DNA of 16,518 nt from Cyanobacteria bacterium UBA8803 (GCA_003505715.1 DNXU01000047.1:1-16518); one strand, 5' to 3'. Numbered from the stretch's first letter, positions 1 to 7,104 are shown. The notes: generated by a model not told the origin, from the sequence alone. Program-made: numbers and translations.

Positions 1-1032
1 AGTCAAAGAGGATGGTTTGACGTTCTCGACGACTGGCTCAAGCGCGATCGCTTTGTCTTCGTTGGTTGGTCTGGTTTGCTACTGTTCCCCTGCGCTTACT
101 TAGCGATCGGGGCATGGCTAACTGGCACCACCTTTGTTTCATCCTGGTATACCCACGGCTTGGCTTCTTCCTACCTGGAAGGCTGCAACTTCCTGACGGT
201 AGCCGTTTCCACCCCCGCCAACAGCTTCGGACACTCCCTGCTGCTGCTGTGGGGACCGGAAGCTCAAGGAGACTTCACCCGTTGGTGCCAAATCGGGGGT
301 CTGTGGACGTTTACCGCTCTCCACGGAGCCTTTTCTCTCATCGGCTTCATGCTGCGGCAATTTGAAATCTCTCGCCTAGTCGGCATCCGGCCTTACAACG
401 CCATTGCCTTCTCAGCACCAATTGCCGTATTTGTCAGCGTCTTCTTGATGTACCCCTTGGGACAGTCGGGTTGGTTCTTTGCTCCTAGCTTCGGCGTAGC
501 AGGTATCTTCCGATTCATCCTGTTCGTACAAGGGTTCCACAACTTCACCCTCAACCCCTTCCACATGATGGGCGTAGCGGGTGTGTTGGGGGGCGCTCTG
601 TTGTGTGCCATCCATGGTGCTACAGTAGAGAACACCCTGTTTGAAGATGGCGACAAAGCCAACACCTTCCGAGCCTTCAACCCCACCCAAGCTGAAGAAA
701 CCTACTCGATGGTGACTGCCAACCGCTTCTGGAGTCAAATCTTCGGAATTGCCTTCTCCAACAAGCGCTGGCTACACTTCTTCATGCTATTCGTGCCTGT
801 CACAGGGTTGTGGATGGCATCGGTAGGGATTGTGGGCATCGCACTGAACCTGCGGGCTTATGACTTTGTGTCCCAGGAACTGCGTGCTGCTGAAGATCCT
901 GAATTTGAAACGTTCTACACCAAGAACATCCTGCTGAACGAGGGACTCCGTGCTTGGATGGCTCCCCAAGATCAGCCCCACGAAAACTTTGTCTTCCCTG
1001 AGGAGGTACTACCCCGTGGTAACGCTCTCTAG
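1..1032 (+). CDS. psbD: Photosystem II reaction-centre protein D2 (5' end outside window)
   Basis: D2 forms the photosystem II core heterodimer with D1 in the thylakoid membrane and binds P680 chlorophyll, the QA quinone and the non-haem iron. The frame is open from base 1; 343 codons remain, and about 9 N-terminal residues are missing compared with the usual 352. With that offset the known residues fall in place: Tyr160 (redox-active YD, in FLMYPLGQ), His197 (P680 ligand, in NPFHMMG), His214 and His268 (iron ligands) and Trp253 near QA. The C-terminus [11 protein letters not shown] is canonical. The last 17 nt overlap psbC, the usual co-transcribed arrangement. Seen in sequence and matching a very conserved family; identification is secure. 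Whether this is the only psbD copy of the genome cannot be told, since cyanobacteria often have a second one. Confidence 0.99.
   Translation, partial: SQRGWFDVLDDWLKRDRFVFVGWSGLLLFPCAYLAIGAWLTGTTFVSSWYTHGLASSYLEGCNFLTVAVSTPANSFGHSLLLLWGPEAQGDFTRWCQIGGLWTFTALHGAFSLIGFMLRQFEISRLVGIRPYNAIAFSAPIAVFVSVFLMYPLGQSGWFFAPSFGVAGIFRFILFVQGFHNFTLNPFHMMGVAGVLGGALLCAIHGATVENTLFEDGDKANTFRAFNPTQAEETYSMVTANRFWSQIFGIAFSNKRWLHFFMLFVPVTGLWMASVGIVGIALNLRAYDFVSQELRAAEDPEFETFYTKNILLNEGLRAWMAPQDQPHENFVFPEEVLPRGNAL
1001..1007 (+). promoter_or_regulatory. Shine-Dalgarno site that fixes the psbC GTG start
   Basis: AGGAGGT lies inside the end of psbD, 8 nt before the GTG at 1016. The only ATG upstream in frame is at 950 and has no comparable site. 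This supports GTG as the psbC start and means psbC translation begins within the psbD message. Confidence 0.85.
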
Positions 1033-2401
1033 TAGTTCTATGGTTGCGGGTAACCGCGACCAAGAATCATCAGGTTTTGCCTGGTGGGCAGGTAATGCCC
1101 GTTTGATCAACCTGTCCGGTAAGTTACTGGGCGCTCACGTTGCCCATGCTGGACTGATCGTCTTCTGGGCTGGAGCAATGACCTTGTTTGAGGTCGCCCA
1201 CTTCATCCCTGAAAAGCCCATGTACGAACAGGGCTTGATCCTCCTACCTCACATCGCTACTCTCGGCTGGGGCGTTGGCCCTGGTGGTGAAGTTGTTGAC
1301 ACCTTCCCCTACTTTGTGGTAGGTGTGCTGCACTTAATTTCCTCAGCCGTTCTGGGCTTAGGCGGTATCTATCACGCCGTTCGCGGTCCGGAAACCTTAG
1401 AAGAGTACTCTTCCTTCTTCGGTTACGACTGGAAAGACAAGGACAAAATGACCACGATTATCGGGTTCCACCTGATCATGCTTGGTCTTGGTGCTTTCCT
1501 GCTTGTGATCAAGGCCATGTTCCTCGGTGGCGTGTACGACACCTGGGCACCGGGCGGTGGCGATGTGCGCGTTATCACCAACCCGACACTGAATCCAGCT
1601 GTAATCTTTGGTTATCTGACCAGATCTCCCTTTGGTGGAGAAGGCTGGATTGTCAGCGTCAACAACATGGAAGACATCATCGGCGGCCATATCTGGATCG
1701 GTCTGATCTGCATTTCTGGCGGTATCTGGCACATCCTAACCAAGCCTTTTGGCTGGGCTCGTCGCGCCTTCATCTGGTCTGGAGAAGCTTACCTCTCCTA
1801 CAGCTTAGGTGCCCTCTCCATGATGGGCTTCATCGCTTGCTGCTTTGTCTGGTTTAATAACACAGCTTATCCCAGCGAATTCTACGGTCCTACTGGTCCT
1901 GAAGCTTCTCAAGCTCAAGCCATGACCTTCTTAATTCGCGACCAGCGCTTAGGTGCTAACGTTGCTTCTGCTCAAGGCCCAACTGGTCTAGGTAAATACC
2001 TGATGCGCTCTCCCACTGGCGAAATCATCTTCGGTGGTGAAACCATGCGCTTCTGGGATTTCCAAGGCCCCTGGCTGGAGCCTCTGCGCGGCCCCAACGG
2101 TCTTGACCTGAACAAGATCAAGAATGACATTCAACCTTGGCAAGCTCGTCGCGCTGCTGAGTACATGACTCATGCTCCTCTGGGTTCTCTGAACTCTGTA
2201 GGTGGTGTGGCGACGGAGATCAACTCCTTCAACTACGTGTCGCCCCGTTCTTGGTTATCGACTTCTCACTTCGTCTTAGGTTTCTTCTTCCTAGTCGGCC
2301 ACCTCTGGCACGCAGGTCGTGCTCGTGCGGCAGCTGCTGGTTTTGAGAAGGGCATTGACCGTGAGAGCGAGCCAGTACTAAGTATGCCTGACCTTGACTA
2401 G
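1016..2401 (+). CDS. psbC: Photosystem II CP43 chlorophyll-binding inner antenna protein
   Basis: CP43 is a six-helix membrane protein that carries antenna chlorophylls to the photosystem II core and contributes ligands to the water-oxidising Mn4CaO5 cluster. The start is taken as GTG 1016, giving 461 residues beginning MVTLSSSSM, which matches cyanobacterial CP43; an ATG at 950 would add 22 residues with no support. Repeated His in hydrophobic segments (for example [22 protein letters not shown]) are typical chlorophyll ligands. The motif GGETMRFWD holds Glu342 and Arg345, equivalent to Glu354 and Arg357 of the plant numbering, which contact the manganese cluster. It overlaps psbD by 17 nt, so the two are translationally coupled, and ends at TAG just before a strong terminator. 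Complete and apparently functional. Confidence 0.99.
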   Translation: MVTLSSSSMVAGNRDQESSGFAWWAGNARLINLSGKLLGAHVAHAGLIVFWAGAMTLFEVAHFIPEKPMYEQGLILLPHIATLGWGVGPGGEVVDTFPYFVVGVLHLISSAVLGLGGIYHAVRGPETLEEYSSFFGYDWKDKDKMTTIIGFHLIMLGLGAFLLVIKAMFLGGVYDTWAPGGGDVRVITNPTLNPAVIFGYLTRSPFGGEGWIVSVNNMEDIIGGHIWIGLICISGGIWHILTKPFGWARRAFIWSGEAYLSYSLGALSMMGFIACCFVWFNNTAYPSEFYGPTGPEASQAQAMTFLIRDQRLGANVASAQGPTGLGKYLMRSPTGEIIFGGETMRFWDFQGPWLEPLRGPNGLDLNKIKNDIQPWQARRAAEYMTHAPLGSLNSVGGVATEINSFNYVSPRSWLSTSHFVLGFFFLVGHLWHAGRARAAAAGFEKGIDRESEPVLSMPDLD

Positions 2402-2445
2402 GTTTGTGCTGATTTTAGTTTCAAGCTTAAGGTTAATAAATTAAA

Positions 2446-2475
2446 GGCTCCTGTGTAAAAACAGGAGTTTTTTTT
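2446..2475 (+). terminator. Intrinsic terminator of the psbD-psbC operon
   Basis: CTCCTGT (2448-2454) and ACAGGAG (2461-2467) form a perfect 7-bp stem with a 6-nt loop, followed at once by eight T (2468-2475). It sits 45 nt after the psbC stop. Textbook rho-independent terminator. Confidence 0.92.
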
Positions 2476-2509
2476 GACCCTGAAAGGTTGCTATGCAGGC
2501 AGAGTCTTC

Positions 2510-2533
2510 GGGAATCGGGAATGGGGAATGGGG
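2510..2533 (+). repeat. Short tandem heptamer repeat (GGGAATC/G)
   Basis: Three consecutive units GGGAATC, GGGAATG, GGGAATG start at 2510, 2517 and 2524, and a partial fourth begins at 2531. Heptanucleotide short tandem repeats of this style are known in filamentous cyanobacteria. It abuts the point where homology to DUF1016 begins, so it may mark the truncation junction. Confidence 0.7.
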
Positions 2534-2731
2534 ACAGCAGTTATTGAGCGCTTGGCAAAGGATTTGCAGCAGGCGTTTCCTGGAGTTAAGGGATTTTCCG
2601 CACGTAATATCTGGCGAATGCGAGCTTTCTACCTAGCTTACTCCCAGGAGGTACAAGGACTGTCAGAAGTTGCGGCAGAACTGGACGGGCAAAATCTGCC
2701 ACAGCCTGTGGCAGAAATTCCTTGGGGTTGA
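2524..2731 (+). pseudogene. Relic of a DUF1016 (YhcG-type) nuclease gene, N-terminal domain fragment
   Basis: The frame reads AVIERLAKDLQQAFPGVKGF then RMRAFYLAYSQ, which lines up with residues about 64-100 of the intact DUF1016 protein at 5309-6364 (KVISQLAKDLKKAFPEMKGF, YMRAFAQAYSD). The fragment ends at a TGA directly after EIPWG, where full-length members continue with H-N and more than 200 further residues including the nuclease domain. The N-terminal 60 residues are missing too and are replaced by the GGGAATG heptamers. An in-frame ATG lies at 2528 without a ribosome binding site. I see no trace of the C-terminal domain downstream before the next gene. It is therefore a remnant, probably not expressed, though a short peptide cannot be excluded. 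Confidence 0.8.
2695..2715. repeat. 10-bp-arm palindrome inside the DUF1016 relic
   Basis: TCTGCCACAG (2695-2704) and CTGTGGCAGA (2706-2715) are perfect inverted arms around one C. The site lies immediately before the codons for EIPW, the same protein position as the longer palindrome at 5610-5638 in the intact paralogue, though the sequences differ. Confidence 0.85.
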
Positions 2732-2747
2732 GAGCTAATACCCATAG

Positions 2748-2770
2748 AACAAAAGGCTGGCAACCAGTCC
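2748..2770 (-). terminator. Weak intrinsic terminator after the cysteine desulfurase gene
   Basis: On the minus strand GG-A-CTGG, loop TTG, CCAGCC forms a 6-bp stem with one bulged base, followed by TTTTGTT. It begins 5 nt beyond the stop of the minus-strand gene at 2775. The stem is short, so this is a moderate call. Confidence 0.5.
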
Positions 2771-2774
2771 CGGT

Positions 2775-3980
2775 TTATAGTAAGTGATTGACCGGACTTG
2801 ATATAACCATAGCTTGGCGAGTCTTGCTAACAGCAGTTGAGAGAATTTCCGCTGCTCGATCTATTTCTTCATCCGTGGTAAATTTGCCAAGACCAATACG
2901 TAATGCTCCTTCTATTACCTCAGAGGGCAAATTGAGGGCTTGCAGAACATGGGATGGAGTTTCTACACCTGATGAGCAAGCAGAACCTGTAGAAATTGCC
3001 AGTTTTGAGCGTACTCTGGCAATAACTGCACTGTTAGGAATATCGGGGATTGAAATGTGGAGATTGCCTGCAAGTCGGGAGGTGGTATCTCCATTGATGA
3101 CTAAGCCAGGAATTTTATCTAGCAGTAAGCTTTGAAGTCTGTCTCGCTTGGATGCGATCGCTTTTTCATCTTCTTTCATTTCCAGTTGACGCAGGCGGCA
3201 GGCTTCTCCTAAGCCAATAATACTGGGAACGTCAAGGGTTCCAGACCTCATTCCTTTCTGATGACCGCCACCAAAGATAATTGGTTCTAGGTGATGTCCT
3301 TTCCTAACAACTAATGCGCCACAACCTTTGGGGCCATAGAGTTTGTGGGCAGAGATGGCTAGGTAAGTGATTCCCCACTCTTCAAAGTTTATAGGGATTT
3401 TTCCTACAGCTTGGGAGGCATCACAGAGGAAGGGAATACCGTAGCGTTGAGCAATCTGAGCGATCGCCTCAATTGGATAAATATTGCCAATCTCGTTATT
3501 GGCTGCCATGACACAAACGAGGGAGAGTCTCTCAGCACAAACTTGTTCTAGATGGTTGAGGTTGAGTCTTCCTCTAGAATCTACTTGGAGGTAAGTCAGT
3601 TCTGCCCAGCCGCGTTTCTCTAGAATATGGCAGGTGTCGAGAACAGCTTTGTGTTCGAGTGGCAGCAGCGCAATGCGGTGAGGTTTTCCAGGGTTGGGAG
3701 ACAGACTACCCTGAATTACCAGGTTAATGCTCTCGGTTGCACCAGATGTCCAAACGATTTCTCTCGGTGAAGCGCCAACTAGCTTAGCTACCTGTTTAGC
3801 GGCATGTTTGATGGCTTCTTCAGCGCGATCGCCCCAGGAGTGATCTACACTGCTGGCGTTGCCGAATTCTTCAGTCATGTAGTGGTAGATGCGATCGGCA
3901 ACTCGGCGATCGACTGGAGTAGTTGAGTGGTAGTCGAGGTATATGGAGCGTGATTTACTAGACTGTTGGGACGAGGGCAT
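2775..3980 (-). CDS. Cysteine desulfurase, IscS/NifS class (PLP enzyme)
   Basis: The enzyme removes sulfur from L-cysteine, giving alanine and a cysteine persulfide that feeds Fe-S clusters, thio-modified tRNA or other sulfur carriers in the cytosol. The 401 residues match family length. Visible landmarks: LDYHSTTPVD near the N-terminus, His110 (EHKAVLD, stacking on PLP), Asp187 and Gln190 (CDASQAVGK), PLP-lysine Lys213 (SAHKLYGPKG), RSGTLDVP at 246-252, and the mobile loop TGSACSSG with catalytic Cys335, characteristic of group I enzymes. The start ATG at 3980 precedes the conserved region by about 12 residues; no clear Shine-Dalgarno site is seen. It is divergent from the DUF4365 gene with about 100 nt between them. 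No other Fe-S assembly or dnd phosphorothioation gene lies in the window, so the sulfur acceptor is unknown. Family secure, subtype not. Confidence 0.95.
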   Translation of the reverse strand: MPSSQQSSKSRSIYLDYHSTTPVDRRVADRIYHYMTEEFGNASSVDHSWGDRAEEAIKHAAKQVAKLVGASPREIVWTSGATESINLVIQGSLSPNPGKPHRIALLPLEHKAVLDTCHILEKRGWAELTYLQVDSRGRLNLNHLEQVCAERLSLVCVMAANNEIGNIYPIEAIAQIAQRYGIPFLCDASQAVGKIPINFEEWGITYLAISAHKLYGPKGCGALVVRKGHHLEPIIFGGGHQKGMRSGTLDVPSIIGLGEACRLRQLEMKEDEKAIASKRDRLQSLLLDKIPGLVINGDTTSRLAGNLHISIPDIPNSAVIARVRSKLAISTGSACSSGVETPSHVLQALNLPSEVIEGALRIGLGKFTTDEEIDRAAEILSTAVSKTRQAMVISSPVNHLL

Positions 3981-4081
3981 GACTCAATTGAGATAACTGG
4001 ACGCAGGTAATAGTTTCAAAGCTGTTTTATGACGAAATTCGGGTAAGATATGCCTCTAAATTGGTAGAGGAGTTGCTTGGT

Positions 4082-4585
4082 GTGGATCTCAATATCCAGA
4101 AAGAAGAATTCAGCTATGCTTATTTGTATGCTGTTATCTCAGCAGCAGGTTACTCCTTCCAGAAATCCTCTAGACCCACAGACGTTGGTGGAATAGACAT
4201 TATCATTTCTGGGATTGAAACAGAATATTCTCTGTATCCACCTCGCCTTGAAATTCAGGTAAAGTCTACCTCAACTGATGTTGTTAGCGAAGAATTTATT
4301 CGATATCCTCTTAAACTAAAGAACTACAATGAACTAAGAAAATCAAAAACCCTTACCCCCCGACTCCTAATTGTCGTCTTAATCCCTGAAAATCCTGATA
4401 GCTGGATACAGCAGTCAGAAGCGGAACTCTGTCTGAGACACTGCGCTTACTGGATGTCATTACAAGGAATGCCAGAAACCCCAAATACGGATAATATCAC
4501 CATCTATATACCACGCCAAAAAATCTTCACCGTCGATACTCTAAAAACCTTGATGCAGCGTATTGAAACTGGAGGAGCATTATGA
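4082..4585 (+). CDS. DUF4365 domain protein, PD-(D/E)XK nuclease-like
   Basis: The 167-residue protein matches the DUF4365 pattern: N-terminal KEEFSYAYLYAVISAAGY, then GGID (Asp39), the core strand LEIQVKST (Glu57, Gln59, Lys61), and the C-terminal LRHCAYWMSLQGMPET and IPRQKIFTVDTL blocks. The D...(E/Q)xK arrangement is that of the PD-(D/E)XK superfamily, so DNA cleavage or binding is plausible but unproved. Start choice: the frame stays open upstream with TTG at 4061 and 4073, but GTG 4082 has AGAGGAG (4066-4072) nine bases before it and gives the family-typical start MDLNIQKE. Its TGA overlaps the next ATG by 4 nt (ATGA), so the two genes are coupled. Seen: motifs and coupling. Inferred: a defence or DNA-processing role with its partner. 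Confidence 0.82.
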   Translation: MDLNIQKEEFSYAYLYAVISAAGYSFQKSSRPTDVGGIDIIISGIETEYSLYPPRLEIQVKSTSTDVVSEEFIRYPLKLKNYNELRKSKTLTPRLLIVVLIPENPDSWIQQSEAELCLRHCAYWMSLQGMPETPNTDNITIYIPRQKIFTVDTLKTLMQRIETGGAL

Positions 4586-5130
4586 AAGCTATTGTCAGTG
4601 ATGGGGAAGTTCTCAGCCATCTTGAACCCTCAGCTGTAGAGGCTTACTTGAAGGCTACGGGATGGCACGAGCTTAACCGCATTCCCGATAAAGTTTCTGT
4701 TTGGACACGGGATACTTTTTCTGAAGATAAATTAAAAGTTTATCTGCCTGTAGACCAAGAATTCGATGATTATGCCCGCCGGATGTACGAATTAATGGAA
4801 ACTCTAGAAAAAGCAGAAAATCGGTCACAACTCGACATTATCAGTGAACTGATTACCACTGTACCAAATGTTTCAATTCAGGGGACGGTGATGCAAATTT
4901 ACACGCCAAATGTTGACCAACTAAGCGGGAAAATCATAATCTTCGGTGTAGTTATCGATAAATTGCGTAAAATTGAGACTGAACTATTCAACCATGACTA
5001 TATCCTTGCTATCAAAGCGTATCAAGAACGCCTTCCTATAGTTTGTAGGGGTGACTTAATTAAAGAAGATAGCTGTTTCGTCCTCAAAAATGCCCATAGT
5101 TTTGCTTTAGATAAATCCTGGAAAAACTAA
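4582..5130 (+). CDS. Conserved protein of unknown function coupled to DUF4365
   Basis: A 182-residue protein without a family I can name. It starts in the ATGA overlap with the DUF4365 gene behind a strong GGAGGAG site (4571-4577). Residues 12-55 (HLEPSAVEAYLKATGWHELN, then a WTR motif) look like a small alpha/beta segment; 60-95 is acidic-helical (EFDDYARRMYELMETLEKAE). Residues 96-172 alternate short strands with glycines (VSIQGTVMQIY, GKIIIFGVVIDK, LPIVCRGDL), an OB-fold-like pattern that suggests nucleic-acid or protein binding. No transmembrane segment or signal peptide is seen. The gap to the next gene is 178 nt, so this is the last gene of a two-gene unit. It could regulate, target or neutralise the DUF4365 nuclease; the sequence does not decide which. 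Confidence 0.8.
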   Translation: MKAIVSDGEVLSHLEPSAVEAYLKATGWHELNRIPDKVSVWTRDTFSEDKLKVYLPVDQEFDDYARRMYELMETLEKAENRSQLDIISELITTVPNVSIQGTVMQIYTPNVDQLSGKIIIFGVVIDKLRKIETELFNHDYILAIKAYQERLPIVCRGDLIKEDSCFVLKNAHSFALDKSWKN

Positions 5131-5143
5131 CGGAATCTAGTGG

Positions 5144-5175
5144 GATCGCCTATTGGGCGTTCTCAAGCGTGATTC
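5144..5175 (+). repeat. Copy A of a dispersed intergenic repeat flanking the DUF1016 gene
   Basis: The segment GATCGC-TATTG-CGTTCTCAAGCG-GATTC matches 6404-6435 at 28 of 32 bases by my count, and looser similarity continues (TTCACGC, then TCATCTT) to about 5210 and 6472. The two copies lie on either side of the intact DUF1016 gene. Between this repeat and the gene start (to 5308) I see no further coding sequence. Confidence 0.7.
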
Positions 5176-5308
5176 AAAGAGTACGAACACTTCACGCATT
5201 TTCATCTTTTGCCATCATCTCATCACTGATAAAGTATGAGGCGGTAATAGGCTACGCGCTGCATTAGAAAGATTGGGGGTACAACGCTATCCTAGATCGG
5301 GTTAACTA

Positions 5309-6364
5309 ATGGTTTGGGTTATGGCGGATCGGTTATTACCCACAGGCTATGATGAATTTTTGCGGGAATTAAAAGAGCGGATTCGCAGCGCTCAAGTCCG
5401 AGCAGCACTAGCTATTAACCGCGAATTGGTCTTACTTTACTGGCAGATTGGACGGGAGATTCTATCTCAACAGCAACAGCAGGGTTGGGGTGCCAAGGTT
5501 ATTAGCCAACTGGCGAAGGACTTAAAGAAAGCCTTTCCAGAGATGAAGGGGTTTTCACGAACCAATCTCCTTTACATGAGGGCATTCGCGCAGGCTTACT
5601 CAGATGAACAATTTGTCCAGCAAGTTGCTGGACAAATTCCCTGGTTCCATAACTGCGTCCTCTTGGATAAAGTTAAAGATGCAACAGAGCGCCAATGGTA
5701 CATCCAGAAAACGATTGAGCATGGGTGGAGTCGAAGTATCTTAACCCATCAAATTGAGCTGAGGCTGTATCATCGGCAGGGAAAGGCTACAACTAATTTT
5801 GAGCGAACTTTGCCTAAACCCCAATCGGAACTAGCCGAGCAGGTGTTGAAAGACCCCTACAATTTTGACTTTCTGAGTTTAGGGGATAAAGCCTGGGAAC
5901 GGGAACTAGAAAATGCTCTGCTCAAGCATATTAGAGATTTTTTACTTGAGTTAGGTGTGGGTTTTGCTTTTGTGGGAAATCAATATCACCTTGAGGTGGG
6001 TGGTAGGGATTTTTGGATCGATTTATTGTTCTATCACTATCGATTGCATTGCTTTGTTGTGATAGACCTAAAAGTGGTGGAATTCGAGCCGGAATTTTCT
6101 GGCAAGATGAGTTTTTATGTTTCGGCTGTAGACGATTTGCTGCGACAGTCAGGAGACAACCCAACAATTGGCATCATTTTATGTAAGACGAAAAATCAGA
6201 CACTTGTAGAATATGCTCTACGGGATGTGAATAAACCTATTGGTGTTTCAACTTATCAATTACAGGATGCTTTACCTGAAAATTTGCAAGGAAGTTTACC
6301 GACAATTGAGCAGTTGGAAGCGGAGTTAGAGGCGGTATCGTTGGAATCTGAGGAGGAGGAATGA
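5309..6364 (+). CDS. DUF1016 (YhcG-type) PD-(D/E)XK nuclease family protein
   Basis: A 351-residue protein with the two-part layout of the family: an N-terminal DUF1016 domain (about residues 14-165, with LLYWQIGREI, LAKDLKKAFPEMKGF, IPWFHN and ERQWYIQKTIEHGWSRS) and a C-terminal PD-(D/E)XK domain (about 175-345). The nuclease core is visible as GRDFWIDLLFYH (Asp238) and VVIDLK (Asp253, Lys255), followed by FSGKMSFYVSAVDD. All expected catalytic positions are present, so it looks intact. The first ATG is 5309; ATG 5321 (MADRLLPTGYDEF) fits family alignments better and is a good alternative, but neither has a clear Shine-Dalgarno site. Members are scattered, often near restriction and toxin-antitoxin genes; the precise function is unsettled. 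A 29-bp palindrome lies within its coding sequence. Two relics of related genes are in this window. Confidence 0.93.
   Translation: MVWVMADRLLPTGYDEFLRELKERIRSAQVRAALAINRELVLLYWQIGREILSQQQQQGWGAKVISQLAKDLKKAFPEMKGFSRTNLLYMRAFAQAYSDEQFVQQVAGQIPWFHNCVLLDKVKDATERQWYIQKTIEHGWSRSILTHQIELRLYHRQGKATTNFERTLPKPQSELAEQVLKDPYNFDFLSLGDKAWERELENALLKHIRDFLLELGVGFAFVGNQYHLEVGGRDFWIDLLFYHYRLHCFVVIDLKVVEFEPEFSGKMSFYVSAVDDLLRQSGDNPTIGIILCKTKNQTLVEYALRDVNKPIGVSTYQLQDALPENLQGSLPTIEQLEAELEAVSLESEEEE
5610..5638. repeat. Perfect 29-bp palindrome inside the DUF1016 gene
   Basis: AATTTGTCCAGCAA (5610-5623), one central G, then TTGCTGGACAAATT (5625-5638) are perfect inverted 14-bp arms. The site encodes residues of the stretch EQFVQQVAGQIPW, directly before the conserved IPW. 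The transcript could form a very stable hairpin. A different palindrome occupies the equivalent place in the relic at 2695-2715. Confidence 0.95.
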
Positions 6365-6403
6365 AAGGGAGAGGCGCGATAGCGCTTGCGCTGCTGCCAA
6401 GCA

Positions 6404-6435
6404 GATCGCATATTGACCGTTCTCAAGCGCGATTC
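6404..6435 (+). repeat. Copy B of the dispersed intergenic repeat
   Basis: Matches 5144-5175 at about 28 of 32 bases, with looser similarity beyond. Further on, TTTGGGTTATGG (6498-6509) repeats exactly the sequence at the start of the intact DUF1016 gene (5313-5324), as if the 5' end of a second DUF1016 copy once lay here. The preceding 6365-6403 holds a GCGATAGCGCTTGCGC-type motif common in cyanobacterial intergenic repeats. Confidence 0.65.
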
Positions 6436-6526
6436 GCTAACGCGATAGCTTCGCTTCACGCTTATCTCATCTTCAGGGATAATTTCAGGAAATGGAGTTT
6501 GGGTTATGGGTGCTAAGCAATAAATT

Positions 6527-6808
6527 ATGGATTGTCAGAGTATTGTTTTTTCTCGTCATGCTATCCAACAGATGTTTCTTCGCCGAATTAGCCAGCGTGA
6601 CGTGCAAGCTATCGTTGCTTATGGGGAAGTGATAGAAGAAAATCCTGATGATACACCGTTTCCCAGTTATCTATTACTTGATTTTGTAGAAGGCAGACCG
6701 ATTCATGTTGTATTTTATTATGATGAATCTACAAATACGGGATATGTGGTGACGGCTTATATTCCTGACACCAAGCTTTGGACTAATGATTTTAGAAATC
6801 GGAGATAG
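6527..6808 (+). CDS. DUF4258 protein, probable toxin of a toxin-antitoxin pair
   Basis: A 93-residue protein with the DUF4258 signature: FSRHAIQQMFLRRISQRDVQ, then GEVIEENPDD, a hydrophobic strand pair (LLLDF, IHVVFYY) and GYVVTAYIPD near the C-terminus. The RHA...R...DV pattern and small basic alpha/beta form resemble RelE/BrnT-like mRNA interferase-type toxins, though DUF4258 itself is little characterised. It is followed after 4 nt by a YgiT-type zinc-binding gene, which is the common partner arrangement in cyanobacteria and other bacteria. ATG 6527 is chosen because it immediately precedes the conserved block; I see no good ribosome binding site. Family assignment is fairly sure; toxin activity is inferred from size and context. 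Confidence 0.85.
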   Translation: MDCQSIVFSRHAIQQMFLRRISQRDVQAIVAYGEVIEENPDDTPFPSYLLLDFVEGRPIHVVFYYDESTNTGYVVTAYIPDTKLWTNDFRNRR

Positions 6809-6812
6809 AACA

Positions 6813-7037
6813 ATGAGATGTGTAATTTGTAAGCATGGAAAAACGCAACCTGGTTTAGTCACTGTGATTCTAGAACGAGACGAGAGTATTGTGATTATTA
6901 AGCGAGTTCCCGCCGAAGTTTGTGATAATTGTGGGGAGTATTATCTGAGTGATGTTATTACTGAGCAAGTTCTCCAAAGGGCTGAGATGGCAGTAAGTAA
7001 CGGGGCGGAAGTTGAAATTATCCGATATGCAGCATAG
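6813..7037 (+). CDS. YgiT-type zinc-finger antitoxin-like protein
   Basis: A 74-residue protein with two CxxC knuckles (Cys3/Cys6 and Cys37/Cys40), the zinc-binding N-terminal domain also found in MqsA/YgiT antitoxins, with VIIKRVPAEVCDNCGEYYL as the diagnostic block. The C-terminal helix (about 48-63) is short and there is no DNA-binding HTH domain as in E. coli MqsA, which is normal for this small class. The start ATG 6813 lies 4 nt after the toxin stop, with GGAG at 6801-6804 at good spacing; an earlier in-frame ATG at 6786 would overlap the toxin and put nine extra residues before the zinc knuckle. Co-transcribed with the DUF4258 gene and probably its antitoxin. Confidence 0.86.
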   Translation: MRCVICKHGKTQPGLVTVILERDESIVIIKRVPAEVCDNCGEYYLSDVITEQVLQRAEMAVSNGAEVEIIRYAA

Positions 7038-7056
7038 GGCTAGTCTATAGAGATAG

Positions 7057-7104
7057 AAGTTCTATGTTTCGGCTGTAGACAATTTGTTAGCACAGGGAGG
7101 AGAA
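7057..7104 (+). pseudogene. Relic of a DUF1016 gene, C-terminal fragment
   Basis: The bases encode KFYVSAVDNLLAQGGE, matching SFYVSAVDDLLRQSGD in the nuclease domain of the intact gene (6110-6157). By my count 34 of 42 bases agree over 7060-7101. No start or continuing frame exists, so this is a fossil. It lies just downstream of the toxin-antitoxin pair. Confidence 0.75.

Noticed and set aside
412..738. Long minus-strand frames opposite psbD
   Set aside because: They lie wholly within a highly conserved coding gene, have no ribosome binding sites and look like no protein family.
950..1015. ATG 950 as start of psbC
   Set aside because: It would extend the protein 22 residues into psbD without a ribosome binding site; the GTG at 1016 with AGGAGGT is the known cyanobacterial arrangement.
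4061..4081. TTG 4061 as start of the DUF4365 gene
   Set aside because: No Shine-Dalgarno site precedes it, whereas GTG 4082 has AGAGGAG nine bases upstream and gives the family-typical N-terminus.
5222..5302. Short frame reading RLRAALERLGVQRYPRSG before the DUF1016 gene, faintly like the start of a HicA-type toxin
   Set aside because: Only about 20 codons, no start in frame, and the HicA histidine motif is absent; similarity is too weak to call.
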